Below, one piece after another: positions 11,518 through 22,137 of a stretch of 64,000 nt of DNA; within the stretch, counting starts at the first letter, position 1; every line of letters begins with the position of its first letter. The notes beneath the pieces were generated by a model that saw only the letters and a list, made by a program, of their open reading frames with translations, did not search any database and was not told where the DNA came from. Both the position numbers and the translations under genes were made by a program. Origin of the DNA: Cymbomonas tetramitiformis (Eukaryota > Chlorophyta > Pyramimonadophyceae > Pyramimonadales > Pyramimonadaceae); NCBI GenBank assembly GCA_001247695.2, contig LGRX02024772.1, positions 1 through 64,000 on the forward strand, in the 5' to 3' direction.

Positions 11518-11870
11518 ACATGCATTTCGCCAGCGATAAAAGTAAAACTGAAATACCTGCACAAAGCGAACGCTAAAACGTCAGAACCAAGTGATAAGAT
11601 ATTGCAAACATCATAAAAACACGCAGGCATACAAACATTCGAAGACAATAAGCAAAATAGCTCAAACTACACTCTTCACAAATTCCACACAGCAACATGC
11701 GTATCGCCAACGAGCATGAAATAGTTGAAATACCTGCACACGGTAAACGCAAACATGTCAGAAATAAGATGAACGACAAACCAACCGCACACGCAACGAG
11801 AAACAGCACACACGCGAAACAGCCATTCAGGAATGCGAAACAGGCATTCAGGATATCCTGCAAAATTACA
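11518..11870. repeat. Diverged tandem duplication of about 185 bp
   Basis: The segments starting catgcatttcgccagcgata (11,519) and catgcgtatcgccaacgagc (11,697) run in parallel through gaaatacctgcaca, a cgctaaaacgtcag/cgcaaacatgtcag block and an ataagat block. They are two diverged direct copies inside the AT-rich insert. Confidence 0.55.
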
Positions 11871-11884
11871 GAGAGCAAAGTCAG

Positions 11885-11945
11885 TGAGAGTGGTGGGACT
11901 CGAACCCACGCTGCACAATCTGTGCAGATATCGCCCTCGAAAAAC
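11885..11945 (-). other. tRNA-derived fragment
   Basis: On the minus strand gtgggttcgagtcccac is a perfect T-arm with B-box. A possible anticodon stem ctgca/tgcag precedes it, but its loop lacks T33. A consistent acceptor stem and D-arm were not found. Best read as a tRNA pseudogene or SINE head. Confidence 0.4.
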
Positions 11946-13384
11946 AAACACCATACGAGAAACACGTAGAACGAACACAAAACAGGCGCTTGAAAACAAA
12001 TAGCAAATTCCTGAAGAATATCAGTCAGTGAGGGCTTGTAACAACAACAAATCCGTCGGGCAGCAGTACAGCCCGTCAGTCAGCCTCGCTACAAGATTGC
12101 CCTCTACGAAGACATTCAAGGGGCGCCAGCAACCGAATGTTGCTGGCGGCATCGGACATAGCGCAACAACGAACGTGACTTGTAAAACAAGGAAACGCTA
12201 CTCAGCAAGGATGATGGGATTTAACCGGGAAATAGTTAGTATGCACGATACATGCAGCAGAACAAAACGGGACACAGCAGACAACGGTGTCAGGTGCGCC
12301 GCAAAACGAAAGCTTAAAGAATTAACGTGTGAGTGAATATCTGATATGTGAAATCAGCCAGCCGCGGCCCGCGTGGGTCTCATGTCTGGATGAAGATAGC
12401 GGATGGAGATAGCGAAAATTCAGAATGAAAGTTGATGACAGTGTTTCGGGTGTGTCATTCAACTGTGACACTGTAATCTTCGTGCGACAAAAGAAAGTAC
12501 ACCGTGTCGCAAACCCATGCCATGTCAGCATGTTGCGAAAGTCTGGAACCAGTCGCATCGCATTTGTCGCGAGGAAGCCACACTTAAGGGCTTTTTGTGG
12601 TGCAGTTTTTTAATTTACCAATATATAAATCGAAACTGATCGCGGCGCTGATTGGCTTAGCCAGCGTCTGCAAAACCATCTCGTTTTTGTCGTGCGATCC
12701 CTTTTCCTTGTCGTCCCATATTCATGGTGCCTATCTCAGGTGCTCGCACTTCTTATTGGCGGTTATGAGCGATCGGTCGAAAACATCTCATGTAAGCCAC
12801 CCTGAAATCTGAAGCACGTGCGCCTTCTATAATTATACAAAAAACACGTGCTCCTTGTACGTGCACAGTCAGCTTATGGTATTTCGCGTGTGACCCATAT
12901 TCATGGAGTTTATCTAATCTCATGGCTTCTCTGATTGGCGATCGGTCGGAAATATCTTTTATACGCCATCTGAAATCTGTCGCGCTGATAACTTCTGCAT
13001 GAATATCCATAATTCGATACTACGCCCAGGAATATTCTATGCGTCTCTGATTGGCGGCAATGCTCCACCGATTTGTATAACTCTCCTGCTTGCCATCTTA
13101 AGGTGACCGGTGTGGACTGCAATATAATTATATATGGGCGGTTACTCCCGATCTGTCGGGGAAATCACACTGTTTCCGTAAAAAAGGGCCCCAAGGTGGA
13201 CAGTTCTGGTAGTATCGTGTACGTCGATGTCACTTTTTCCAGGAAAACCTGTTTCGCTCCTATAAGGGAAACGCAGGACCTTGCAGCTTTTTTTTGAAAA
13301 AGCTGCGAACCGTCGGTGTATAATGTTGAGTATAATCGGATCTGTTTGCGACACGACAAAAAAAATACACCTCGCGACACGAAA

Positions 13385-13965
13385 AAGGCGCTTTCGATTG
13401 GCGTCCCGGTCGCTGTCGTGCCCTCCCTGTTGTTGCGGCGGTTCATGGCCCAACCCATGATTGCGGCCATGACGCTGGTGCAGATGGTTGCAAGGGCGTA
13501 GGTCGTGCTATGCGTGTTAGTTGGCCACGACGCGTTGTGTCTTGTGGAGAGAGGGCTGGCGCGGGTCATACACGCCATGATGGTGAGCGCGATGGCCTGA
13601 GCGCCTGCCAGCTGTTTTGTCGTGACGGGGGTGGTGGGGGACGCTACAGGCGGTTCCGACGCGGCCTCTTGGCAGGTGACGGGTGGGGTGGTGTGTGATT
13701 GGGAAGGGAATTTCAGCAAATACTCGTCACGGGTAAGTGGGGCTTCATTGCGGTTGATGCGCTCGTGGTTGATCATCAGCTGGTGCTTGAATGACCTTAA
13801 TGAGGTTGGCATCTTCGAGGGTTGGCGGCCTGATCCACTTCCGTGCCTGTGCCCGTGGGCTGGCTGGCCAATCCACTTCTCGTATAACGTGGTGTGGCCG
13901 CTGATGTGGCATGTCAGTGTGGGGTGATTAAACTTCTGGAGGGACCTGTTGCAGAATTTGCACAT
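13385..13965 (-). pseudogene. Retroelement A: zinc-motif module 3 with following membrane helices
   Basis: The frame opens with a module CKFC...TLTCHISGHTTLYEKW, followed by a conserved segment (INRNEAPLTRDEYLLKF) and two hydrophobic stretches. The same order occurs in the frames at 14,005-16,230 (CQFC...ACHLSGQTGLYARW, then APLTRADFRQQYG) and 16,333-17,529 (CIFC...LPCHISGNTTMYDLW, then PPTKAEFDQQYS). The shared ligands C-x2-C...C-H suggest a small zinc-binding fold. The 3' part is cut off by the insert ending at 13,380, whose sequence extends the open frame artificially. Confidence 0.5.
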
Positions 13966-14004
13966 ATCGTCTGGGAGGGATTTGTCGTCGGGGCAGGAGG
14001 TGGG

Positions 14005-16230
14005 CTATGGAGTGCAGATGGCCTTGCTGTCCGCGTTGGTCGTGCGCAACGTGGGGGCCATTCGGGTCAGGAGGGCGACCACTGCGGGTGTGGTGATGAC
14101 GGCGGTGGCGGTGGAGAGGGTGAGGTAGTATGTGGGAAAGCTGGGGAATCGAGCAGCTGCCGCGCTGCCTGCGGCGGCGACGACTGTCATTGTGAGGGCG
14201 ATCATGCTGACTATCATCCAAAGCGGGGGTTGATGGAGAGGGGGGGCGTTCGCTGGGGTTGTGCAGGGTGCTTTGTGGGTTTCGTTGATGGGGTTGGGTT
14301 GTCCATACTGCTGGCGGAAGTCCGCGCGCGTCAGTGGAGCCTGACAGGCGTCGACGCGGCTGGTGTTGACGACGAGCATGAGGAGGGGCCTCAGGTTGGC
14401 GGGTATTTTGCTTTGGCGGGTCCACCGGGCGTAGAGCCCGGTTTGGCCGCTCAGGTGGCACGCGTGGGCGCTGGTGACGCCTCGGCACGACCCCTGGTTG
14501 CAGAACTGGCACACCTTTTCGTCGGTGCCCTTGTGCCACGGCGCGAGGGTTTCCAGCGACAGTGGTAGGCCAGCGACGGCGCGAAATGGGCTGCCATGCG
14601 TGTGCCTGAGCCCTTTGATGACGGCCCCCGCGCTGGCCGCGGCTGCGATGCAGACGCCGATGGCGGCCATTAGTAGTGTGGCGGTGTTGGCTCGGGGGGC
14701 GCCATTCGGTCGCCCTCCCAGTCGTTGTCTTGGGCCGGGGTGATGTAGGAGGCTGCGAGGATGCACACGAGGAGGAACACCAGGATCGGCCGGAGAGGGT
14801 GGGCGGCATGGTGAACGCTGGGTTGCTACGGTGGGTTGCTTGCGCGCGCTGGCGCTGTCGTGGGTCTCCATCATGTTGTAGAGGTGAGCCGTCCATGCTG
14901 CCCCGCCACCGAATTGTGTCGCGGGGGGCTGCGTGGAGCCGTGGTGTTTGAATACCTTGAGGGGCAGGTAGGCCTTGTGCTCGAAGTCGCCCTGCTGGTT
15001 GCGGGGGTGGTAGGCCAGAGCTGCCCCACGCCCGGGGGTGGCTGGCAGCACTCCTGCGGACATGGCATGCAGTATGTCCACTGACAGCAGGACGTCAAAG
15101 CTTACTGGCGACGAGGGGCTGATGCCGGCGACGTCGGCCAGCACCATTTCGTTGGAGGTGCCGGTGGCGACGACTAGCATGAGTTCTCCCGCGCCCCACT
15201 GCCTGTGCTGCTGTGCACCCCCGCTGCCCATGCTGGTGTCCACAGTGGCCGTGCTGGAGTGCACTTTGAGGCCCAGGGTCTCTTGATGGACCTTGTTCAT
15301 GACAAAAGGCATCGAGCCGGTGTCCACGATCATGACGAACAGGGTGAGGTACTGCCCCGTGCGCTGGCTCATGACGAGGATGGACTTTTTGGGGTCTTCG
15401 TTGCACAGTGTGTAACACACGGCTGTGCGCCTAAACCAATCCGTCATGTCGGGGCTCATTTCCTCGAAAGCCTTGCTGGTGAGGCGTTGCAGCTCAGCGA
15501 GGGGTACTTGCAAATGGTTGGCTGTGGTGGTGGACATGGCTGCGGAGAGGCTTTGAGGGTGGGCGTCGTGGTCCTCCTCCACCCAGTCGCTGGTCTTCAT
15601 GAGTGCCATGGCCGTTGCCGCAGTTGGCGGATCACGGTTGTCTTCCCCTCTGCCCCGCACGGCGACGGGCGCGGCTGGAGGAGGCGGTGCCGCGCTGTCC
15701 ACGCGGCGGAATGATGCTGGGATGTGGCGGTGGTTCACCATGCTGCGGGCCATGTAAGAGTGGTGGTGGAGAGGGTGCAGTGGCTGGTGGTGAGGGGGTG
15801 TAGGAGACCGGGGCTTGTCGCCGTCGTCTGCGTCCTCCAAAGGCCTTTCTGGCTGACATTCGTCGTCATCTTCGGTGTCGCTGTTGTCGTTACTGCTGTC
15901 GTCGTCGGTTACCAGGTCGACGACGCCACCGGGCGGTTGCCAGTTTTTGGGGTCCCTAGGGTGCGTCATGCAGCACGTCGGGAGCCCGTATTGGTCATGT
16001 GCGTGGTTTCGGCAGTGCATCATGGTGTTTCCTAACCTCAGAGGCTTGCCGTCGATCCCCATAGGGTACTCGGGCCATTGGAAGCGGACGACGGCGTACG
16101 CGATGTCGAAGGTGTTGACCGGGGCGTCGGCGGAGGGCTTGTGGTTGCATCGGGCGGCAGAGACGGCGGCGTACTCGTGGGCTACCCGCTGCTGTTGCGT
16201 CAAGACTGGCGACGTTGTCGTCTCTGCCAC
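14005..16230 (-). pseudogene. Retroelement A: DTG aspartic protease with zinc module 2 and membrane helices
   Basis: A 741-codon frame. Residues 1-100 carry His/Cys pairs (MMHCRNHAHDQYG, TCCMTH). An acidic low-complexity region follows. Around residue 302 is FVMIVDTGSMPFVMN, a retropepsin-type active site flanked by hydrophobic residues; downstream FDVLLSVDILHAM fits the second half of such a protease fold. From about residue 510 come a hydrophobic stretch, zinc module 2 (CQFCNQGSCRG...CHLSGQTGLYARW) and a C-terminal set of hydrophobic helices. In a Ty3-type element this is the Gag-protease junction. What the membrane helices after it do is unknown. Confidence 0.6.
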
Positions 16231-16332
16231 CGCGTTTTCGGGGAAGGGTGAGGGAGGCGGGCTGTCGGGGGCCTGGGTAACCAGGTGTCGGGCAATGATG
16301 GGGCTGTTGGGCGACGGGGAGGGGCTTTGGGT

Positions 16333-17529
16333 TCATGAAGCGGGCTGGCAGGGTAGTCCTCGGGGTATGTGGTACTCGGGGTAGTGTTCGGGGATGTCGT
16401 CGGGCATTGGGCTGTCGGGTGAGTAGGGGAGGGCTGTCCGGGCCGGGCCTTCCCGGTGAACGTGGGCTGGTGGGGCTTCGCGGATGGGCGCATGTGGCAC
16501 TTCCCCGTCGCGGGGAGAGTGGGGCTCATCAGGGGTGGGGTGTTGGGCACCCCTCGGGAAGGGACTGCCGTGCTCCACGATGGAGGCGTATAAGTGGAAG
16601 TGCACGATAGCGTCGTCTTGGGCTGCGTCGCTGGGCTGGGTCGTGACGTGGTGGCAGTCTGCCTGTCGGGTGGTGGGTGCGCTGTGTGTGTGGGGGGGCA
16701 CGCTGTGGTAGTCGTAGAATCCGGCGTGCCGCGTTGGCACACCGCTCGCGGGGCCGGCGTGGTTGGAGGTGCTGGGGTTGCTATCCTTGCGGCTGTACTG
16801 CTGGTCGAACTCCGCCTTGGTCGGTGGCTTCTGGCCTTTGGTGACCCGGTCGCGGTTCACGATCAGGAGGTTCATCAGGTGTCGTAGGGCGTAGGGTATT
16901 TTCCCTTGATTAACCCAGAGGTCGTACATCGTGGTGTTGCCGCTGATGTGGCAAGGCAGGGTGGGGTGGTGGAATTGGTGCAGTGGCGGGTGGCAAAAGA
17001 TGCAATCGCCGTTGGGTCCGCCGACGTTCTCGCTGCACACACCGACCACGACGCGGGACGTGTCCTTTGCTGGTTCCGCGTTAAATGAAAACGCGGATGC
17101 CGGGCTGGTGAGCTGGCTCAGGAGCTTCCGTCCCGCGGGGCTGAGGCCAGCGGAGTTGAAATTGTCGCTTGCGGGCCTGGGGGCTGGCAGGCGAGGGCGA
17201 GGACCGTCGCTTCTGGTGGTTGACGTGCGCGGGGCTATTAAAGGCTGCGCTTGCAGCCCAAAGTTGCGCTTGCTGGCTGGACCGGTGATCAGCATTTTCG
17301 CCAAGGTGGACTTGGTGGGGCCCTCCACGTATGCCCCAACGTACTGGATCAGGTTTTCCTGCTCGAGGTTGGCTTTCATAATCTTGGTTTCCATGCTTTT
17401 CAGCCTGGCGAACAAATCCTGCGCGACTTCGGTCACCTCGTTAAGTGTGTACTCCTGGGTGACGTCCATCGTTTTGCCGAACCTCTCGCGGACGATGCCC
17501 GCGATGTGCTCGGGCAAGGCGCGAAGCAT
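16333..17529 (-). pseudogene. Retroelement A: Gag-like segment with zinc module 1
   Basis: A 398-codon frame starting LPEHIAGIVRERFGKTMD, with helical, charged character up to about residue 100, consistent with the end of a capsid-like domain. A Pro/Ser-rich linker follows, then at about residue 180 CIFC...LPCHISGNTTMYDLW, where a Gag would carry its nucleocapsid zinc knuckle, though the spacing is not the usual CCHC. The remainder is His/Pro-rich. The upstream part continues in other frames beyond the 17.54-17.66 kb insert. Confidence 0.55.
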
Positions 17530-17539
17530 GTACAGCTAT

Positions 17540-17660
17540 TCATCAAGGTTTCCCCAGAAATCTGTTCAGACCGTCCATACGGTTGTCCATATGGGTCCTT
17601 ACGACGTCCATACTCTGTCCATATGCGAATCCACACGGATGAATGGGCAAATAATTTGTA
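17540..17660. other. Short insert within the Gag-like region of A
   Basis: About 120 bp rich in gtccata/ccatatg words (gtccatacggttgtccatat) separates two Gag-like frames. The reading frame upstream (ending near HESTQAVISTQTAGLPYKLF) and downstream (MLRALPEHIAG) suggests non-native sequence here. No inverted ends were identified. Confidence 0.35.
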
Positions 17661-18335
17661 GGGCAGGCCCGCCGTCTGAGTGCTGATCACCGCCTGGGTG
17701 GACTCGTGGGGCAGGTTAACGCGCTCCATAAGTGTCACCAGCCGGTCCCTTAGCGCGTGCGGGTCCTCGCCAGCAAGCATTTGCAGGATTGCTATCTCGT
17801 CCTGCGCGGTCTCCGCCGACAAGTCTGCGCACTTCAACCTTAGTAGGAAGATGCGCGCCACGCGGCGTCCCAGTCGATGGTCTGACCATTTAACACCTGG
17901 AAGCTGTCGCTGCGGGGATACGTGATGGGCTCGCACATATACCCTGTTTCCGGGGGGTACACCTCAGTCTCTTCCAGAATGAGCTGCGGTAGAGTCTTCC
18001 GGTCGCTGTTGGGCATCAGCACAAAGCGGCTGACCCTGCGGGTCGACTCCTCGGTGCTGCCGAAAATCGCGGGGAGAGACGAGTTGAACAGGATGCCCTT
18101 GAGCTTGTCGATCTCGTCGCGCGTCAGCTCAACGTCGCGGTTCACGTTCTTGTCGAAGACGATGTTGCTCACGAACGAAGGCGCCGAGTTCGTGCGCCAG
18201 CGCGATGAAATCACCGTTCTTGGACATGTTGTTTTTGGTGAGGACTGGTAAAGTCTTTGACTTGGAGTTCATGGTTGAGGTTTTGCGGTTGTTTATTTGA
18301 CGGTTTGAAGCCTGCACGTACCGACCTCGCCCCAT
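17661..18335 (-). pseudogene. Retroelement A: N-terminal Gag-like region
   Basis: Three overlapping minus frames (18,129-18,335; 17,840-18,214; 17,661-17,936) read as one protein with frameshifts. It has a basic start (MNSKSKTLPVLTKNN), a helical segment (FIALAHELGAFVR, then ELTRDEIDKLKGILF), a tyrosine/proline region (EETEVYPPETGYMCEPITY) and a helical part (LKCADLSAETAQDEIAILQM). No named Gag family is recognised. Position at the 5' end of the coding series supports Gag. Confidence 0.45.
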
Positions 18336-18399
18336 TAGTGCGGCGCGTGCGGGATGGCGGCTCCACTGTCGTTTGGTTGTCTGTTCGGACCACTGTCAC

Positions 18400-18960
18400 G
18401 CGGTCTGATCCTGGAATTTCCAGGAGTGGTTGCCCCACTGAATAGTGAGGTGCAACACTGAATAGTGCTGCTACACTGAATAGTGCTGTGAGAGATGTGA
18501 CCGCTGCTGGGCCTGACCACTGCTTGCGGTCCGATCCTGGAATTTCCAGGAGTGGTTGCCCCACTGAATAGTGAGGTGCAACACTGAATAGTGCTGCTAC
18601 ACTGAATAGTGCGTCGTGTTGTGACTGATCCTGGAATTTCCAGGAGTGGTTGCCCCACTGAATACTGTAGTGAGGTGCAACACTGAATAGTGCTGCTACA
18701 CTGAATAATGCTGTGAGAGATGTGACCACTGCTGGGCCTGACCACTGCTTGCGGTCTGATCCTGGAATTTCCAGGAGTGGTTGCCCCACTGAATAGTGAG
18801 GTGCAACACTGATTAGTGCTGCTACACTGAATAGTGCGTCGTGTTGTGACTGATCCTGGAATTTCCAGGAGTGGTTGCCCCACTGAATAGTGAGGTGCAA
18901 CACTGAATAGTGCTGCTACACTGAATCGCGCTGTGAGAGATGTGACCACTGCCGGGCCTG
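18400..18960. repeat. Direct repeats with tcctggaatttccagga hairpins
   Basis: The near-palindrome tcctggaatttccagga occurs about five times (18,413, 18,535, 18,628, 18,760, 18,853). Each is followed by gtggttgccccactgaatag, gtgaggtgcaacactgaatagtg and ctacactgaatagtg. Two unit versions alternate, one carrying an extra ~35 bp (gtgagagatgtgaccactgc). The array lies directly 5' of the Gag-like start of retroelement A and may be its leader. Confidence 0.8.
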
Positions 18961-19393
18961 ACCACTGCTCGCGGTTGTCTGAATTCCCTGCTGAGGCTCT
19001 GTTCTCTCCATCGCGGCCCCCCACTGGAAGTTTTCACCCAATCGACAGAAAACGCAGGTTGTGGGGGGAGGTTATCGAGGAATAGAAAAGTGCAAAATGG
19101 GGAATAGAAATTTCGATCTGTTTTTGGGGAATAGATTATATGTCACATGCCATCGAGCCATGCCATCTATCGTTTCGGTTTGTACTACAGTATGAACTAT
19201 CACTCGGTACCCCGGAGGTACAAGCGCAAGCGGTTCAGCGTGTGCAATATTTTGCGTCTGGCACACCCCCTTCTTCTAAACAATTTTTTGCATGTAGCAT
19301 GAAGCATAATTTTTTCCACCATTCGATTCTAAAGCGTTTGTATTCATTAGGTGAATACCTTTCGTTTGAGCTATCGATTGGCCCCATCCGCAA

Positions 19394-20561
19394 CCGCATC
19401 AGCTTAGCCTTCGCGACTGCAAGCTAAGTTGGTGCGGTGTGAGATGGTTTCAACCACTTGCGGCTTTGCATAATAGGGGTTTTCGTGAGAATCTTCTCAC
19501 GAAACTTGGCAGTGATATTGTTCATATCAATATCAGTGCACCCTCAAGAGCATATGGCAAGCCGTTGAGTATATTAAAGACGGCCGCGTGCTGGCATGAT
19601 GCCTTTTGGGTTTGAAACCCAAACCCAAACATGCCAAACAGCGAAGGACTTCCCGTGAGTTCCAGCGCACGTAACTTTGCAAAATATATTGATAAGATGC
19701 ATATATTTCACTTTCCTGAAGTGCAAGTTTTGCGATAGCTTGTGCGCGAAGTTAACATATTATTTCTTTGACCCAGATTTATGAGTTTGTATATCACGCT
19801 AAAATCTGTGTCAAAGAAATAGTAATACCATTTTGCGCACAGACTTTCTTAGACCTTGTGCTTCGAATATATCAAAGATAAATATCTTGGCAATATTTCT
19901 ACGCAGTTACGTGCGCTAGAACGCACGGGAAACCCTTCGCTGTTTAGCATGTATTGGGTTTGGAAACATTCGAACCCAAGCCCAATAGATCTGCCAAAGA
20001 AATAAATTGATGGTTTTGCCAACAAGTTATCTCAAACCTTGAGCTTCTGAGAACTGAAAGATACGTGTCTTGTAAATATGTGTGCATAGTTTCGCGCGCT
20101 ATAACGCACGGGAATTGCTTTTCAGTTTGGCATGTATTGGGTTTGGGTAAACTCGAACACAAACCCAATAAATCTCCAAAGAAATAAATTGATGGCTTCG
20201 TGCACAAGGCTTTTGAGGCCTTAGGCCTTTGGCAACTAAAAGATATATATCTTAGTGATACTTTTGCAAAGTTACGTGCGCTGGAACTCACGGGAAGCCC
20301 TTTGCTGTTTGGCATGTTTGGGTTTGGGTTTGCATGTACCCAAACCCATTATGTGTAGCACGCGTTTTGCGCATAGCTTACATCAGAGGTTGTGCGTTTG
20401 AGGGTGCACCAATAGTGCTGTTAGCAATATTGGTGCCAAGTATCGTGCGCTAGAACGCACGAGAACCCCTCCGCTGTTTGAGTTTTGATGCGATGTGCAT
20501 GAAAGTTATAAGGGCCTCTCAGCTTAGCTCGCAGTCGCGACTGCAAACTGAGCTGATGCGG
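19394..20561. mobile_element. Nested foldback element with hairpin ends
   Basis: The left end ccgcatcagcttagccttcg and the reverse complement of the right end (ccgcatcagctcagtttgca) match over about 40 bp with a few changes, and each end is itself a near-palindrome centred on cgcgactgca. The interior has four diverged ~190 bp repeats with a gcatgt..tgggtttgg motif, an acgcac/gggaa block and an aaagaaataaattgatgg block (about 19,920, 20,110, 20,300 and 20,460), plus an inverted copy near 19,610. Confidence 0.55.
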
Positions 20562-20705
20562 CCACGGATCGGCTCAGTCAAGAGCTCAAAAAACTCCTAC
20601 CTAAGAGTCTAAATGATATATCTATGTGCATTACGAACGTTGGAAAATGTTTTCCCAATCTAATTTACTCGCAAACAGTGTGGGGTATACATACGTGCAG
20701 TGAAA

Positions 20706-20767
20706 TATTCACGGCCGTGAATTTAATATTCACGGCCGTGAAATTAATATTCACGGCCGTGAATTCC
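20706..20767. repeat. Three copies of the palindrome attcacggccgtgaat
   Basis: The 16 bp perfect palindrome attcacggccgtgaat is repeated three times, with short AT spacers (one copy has its last base changed to a). It has protein-binding-site symmetry, but no partner can be named. Confidence 0.85.
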
Positions 20768-20842
20768 AGATTCGGGAGGGCGTAAACCGTACAGTACGTT
20801 TATGTGAGAACTGAAGTCGGCTTGGTTGCAAAGACCTGTCTG

Positions 20843-21286
20843 GTATTTTCTCCAGGTATTTTCAGACGTGTTCCCAAAGTGACCAAAAACCGAACGATCG
20901 GCGATCGAACGGTTTTTGGTCACTTTGGGAGTGAGATCGTGAGTTTAGGCTTGGTGACAACACGCGAAACAACACTGAGTATTTTCAGACGTGTTCCCAA
21001 AGTGACCAAAAACCGAACGATCGGCGATCGAACGGTTTTTGGTCACTTTGGGAGTAAGATCGTGAGTTTAGGCTTGGTGACAACACGCGAGACAACACTG
21101 AGTATTTTCAGACGTGTTCCCAAAGTGACCAAAAACCGAACGATCGGCGATCGAACGGTTTTTGGTCACTTTGGGAGTGAGATCGTGAGTTTCTAAGGCT
21201 TGGTGACAACACGCGAGACAACACTCAGTGTTTAAGTATTACCAGTGTTTAAGTATTACCGTCTGAAAATACTTAGAGAAAATACT
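20843..21286. mobile_element. Foldback element with three large hairpin repeats
   Basis: Outer ends gtattttctccaggtatttt and the inverted copy at 21,261-21,286 match. Inside are three tandem units of about 125 bp (about 20,857, 20,980 and 21,103). Each contains a long hairpin: cccaaagtgaccaaaaaccg, a 17 base centre rich in cgatcg, then its exact inverted partner. The units are almost identical, which suggests recent amplification or gene conversion. Confidence 0.75.
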
Positions 21287-21699
21287 CACTGTTTGATTTG
21301 TTAAATATGCAATTTTAACTAAAGGCGGAAGGCTTTCTCTCCGGGAGTGTGCCCCTGTCCAGCGAAATAAAGATCTCTAAGATTGTATACTAATCTGAGT
21401 AATCTTTTGCTCCAAAATATTATCACATATTCCTACTTAGTATGATGTGGGTACCCGTTTCGCAAAGAAGATGAAACCCCATAGCGCAACTATTGCGGGT
21501 TTCAAATTCCTTAAATTCCACCCGCTTCCGCCAAATGAACGCGTCATCCCACAACGAGATGTGTGGTTGACCGTTCAGTTTGTGCAATTTGTTTAGGGAA
21601 AACAACGCATACGAAATACTATTTTTGCTAACGCTTCCCTCATCCGTTGCCCAGGCTCTCTTGCAAACGAGCGCGCGAATGAGGGAAGAAACGCCTAGC

Positions 21700-21736
21700 G
21701 GAAACGTGGACGCGGTTGACATCCGCGTTTCCGCTA
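21700..21736. repeat. Inverted repeat around ctagcggaaacg
   Basis: ctagcggaaacg is followed within 35 bases by cgtttccgctag, a 12 bp perfect arm, in an otherwise unique stretch inside the long-TIR element. Confidence 0.6.
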
Positions 21737-21991
21737 GAGGTGAAATTGCACTGCCAAACGGTCAGTATGTGTTTATTATGCTTATATGATATGCGTGATA
21801 TGTTCATGCTGTGCAGGATGCGTCCCTGTTGGGCGTGAGTCGAGTTGGCTGGCTCGAATCACGCCCATGATTACCCCCCTCACAAGAACCGTCAAGCATC
21901 CTAGATTCCGAACGGATCTTGCTTCCAACCCTTTCTAATTTGAGCAGAATTGCCTGCACACTCGGTATCGTGGTCAGGAACTCGCGTAGAA

Positions 21992-22137
21992 TTACGTATC
22001 TGGTTCACTGAAAGCCCCGTATCTGGTTCAACGAAAGCCACGTATCTGGTTCAACGAAAGCCCTGTATCTAGTTCAATGAAAGCCCCGTACCTGGTTCAA
22101 CGAAAGCCCCGTATCTGGTTCAATGAAAGCCCCGTAA
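21992..22137. repeat. 23 bp tandem repeat, about six units
   Basis: The unit cgtatctggttcaacgaaag plus ccc is repeated about six times head to tail with single-base changes. There are no spacers between units. Confidence 0.85.

Larger units (their letters stand above)
11100..13380. mobile_element. AT-rich 2.28 kb insert bounded by inverted tgtcgc motifs
   Basis: The left end gtgtcgcatgatcttttatt and the reverse complement of the right end (gtgtcgcgaggtgtattttt) match at GTGTCGC, a ~12 base variable stretch and TTTTTGTCG. The block is AT-rich, lacks coding, and separates two GC-rich coding parts of retroelement A, so it behaves as an insertion. Related tgtcgc/gcgacaaaa motifs recur inside at about 11,155-11,210, 12,485-12,510 and 12,680-12,710, as subterminal repeats or nested copies would. 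No clear target duplication was found. No transposase is present, so it would be non-autonomous. Confidence 0.5.
2768..18335 (-). mobile_element. Retroelement A: degenerate giant Ty3-like element with DNMT3-like and PHD domains
   Basis: Minus-strand coding remnants follow one another in retroelement order: Gag-like region (18.3-16.3 kb), DTG protease (15.3 kb), zinc/membrane modules (14.5-8.4 kb), RT (8.2-6.6 kb), RNase H (6.5-6.2 kb), DNMT3-like methyltransferase (5.7-4.7 kb), integrase (4.1-3.2 kb) and PHD finger (2.93-2.80 kb). The RT-RNase H-integrase order is that of Ty3/gypsy. I found no LTR pair: the 3' side runs straight into the satellite and the 5' side into tandem hairpin repeats. 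Stops, frameshifts and at least three insertions show that this copy is dead. Its coding span of over 12 kb after removing inserts is unusually large for the class. Confidence 0.8.

Noticed and set aside
11885..11945. Functional tRNA gene on the minus strand
   Set aside because: Only the T-arm is sound; the anticodon loop lacks T33 and the acceptor stem does not pair.
20804..21196. 130-codon ORF with internal protein repeats (VPKVTKNRTIGDRTVFGHFG)
   Set aside because: It is the translation of the three hairpin repeats. The palindromic DNA explains the pattern and no flanking coding signal exists.
21992..22137. Short regular repeats that might suggest a CRISPR array
   Set aside because: The 23 bp units are directly adjacent with no spacers, and the DNA is eukaryotic.
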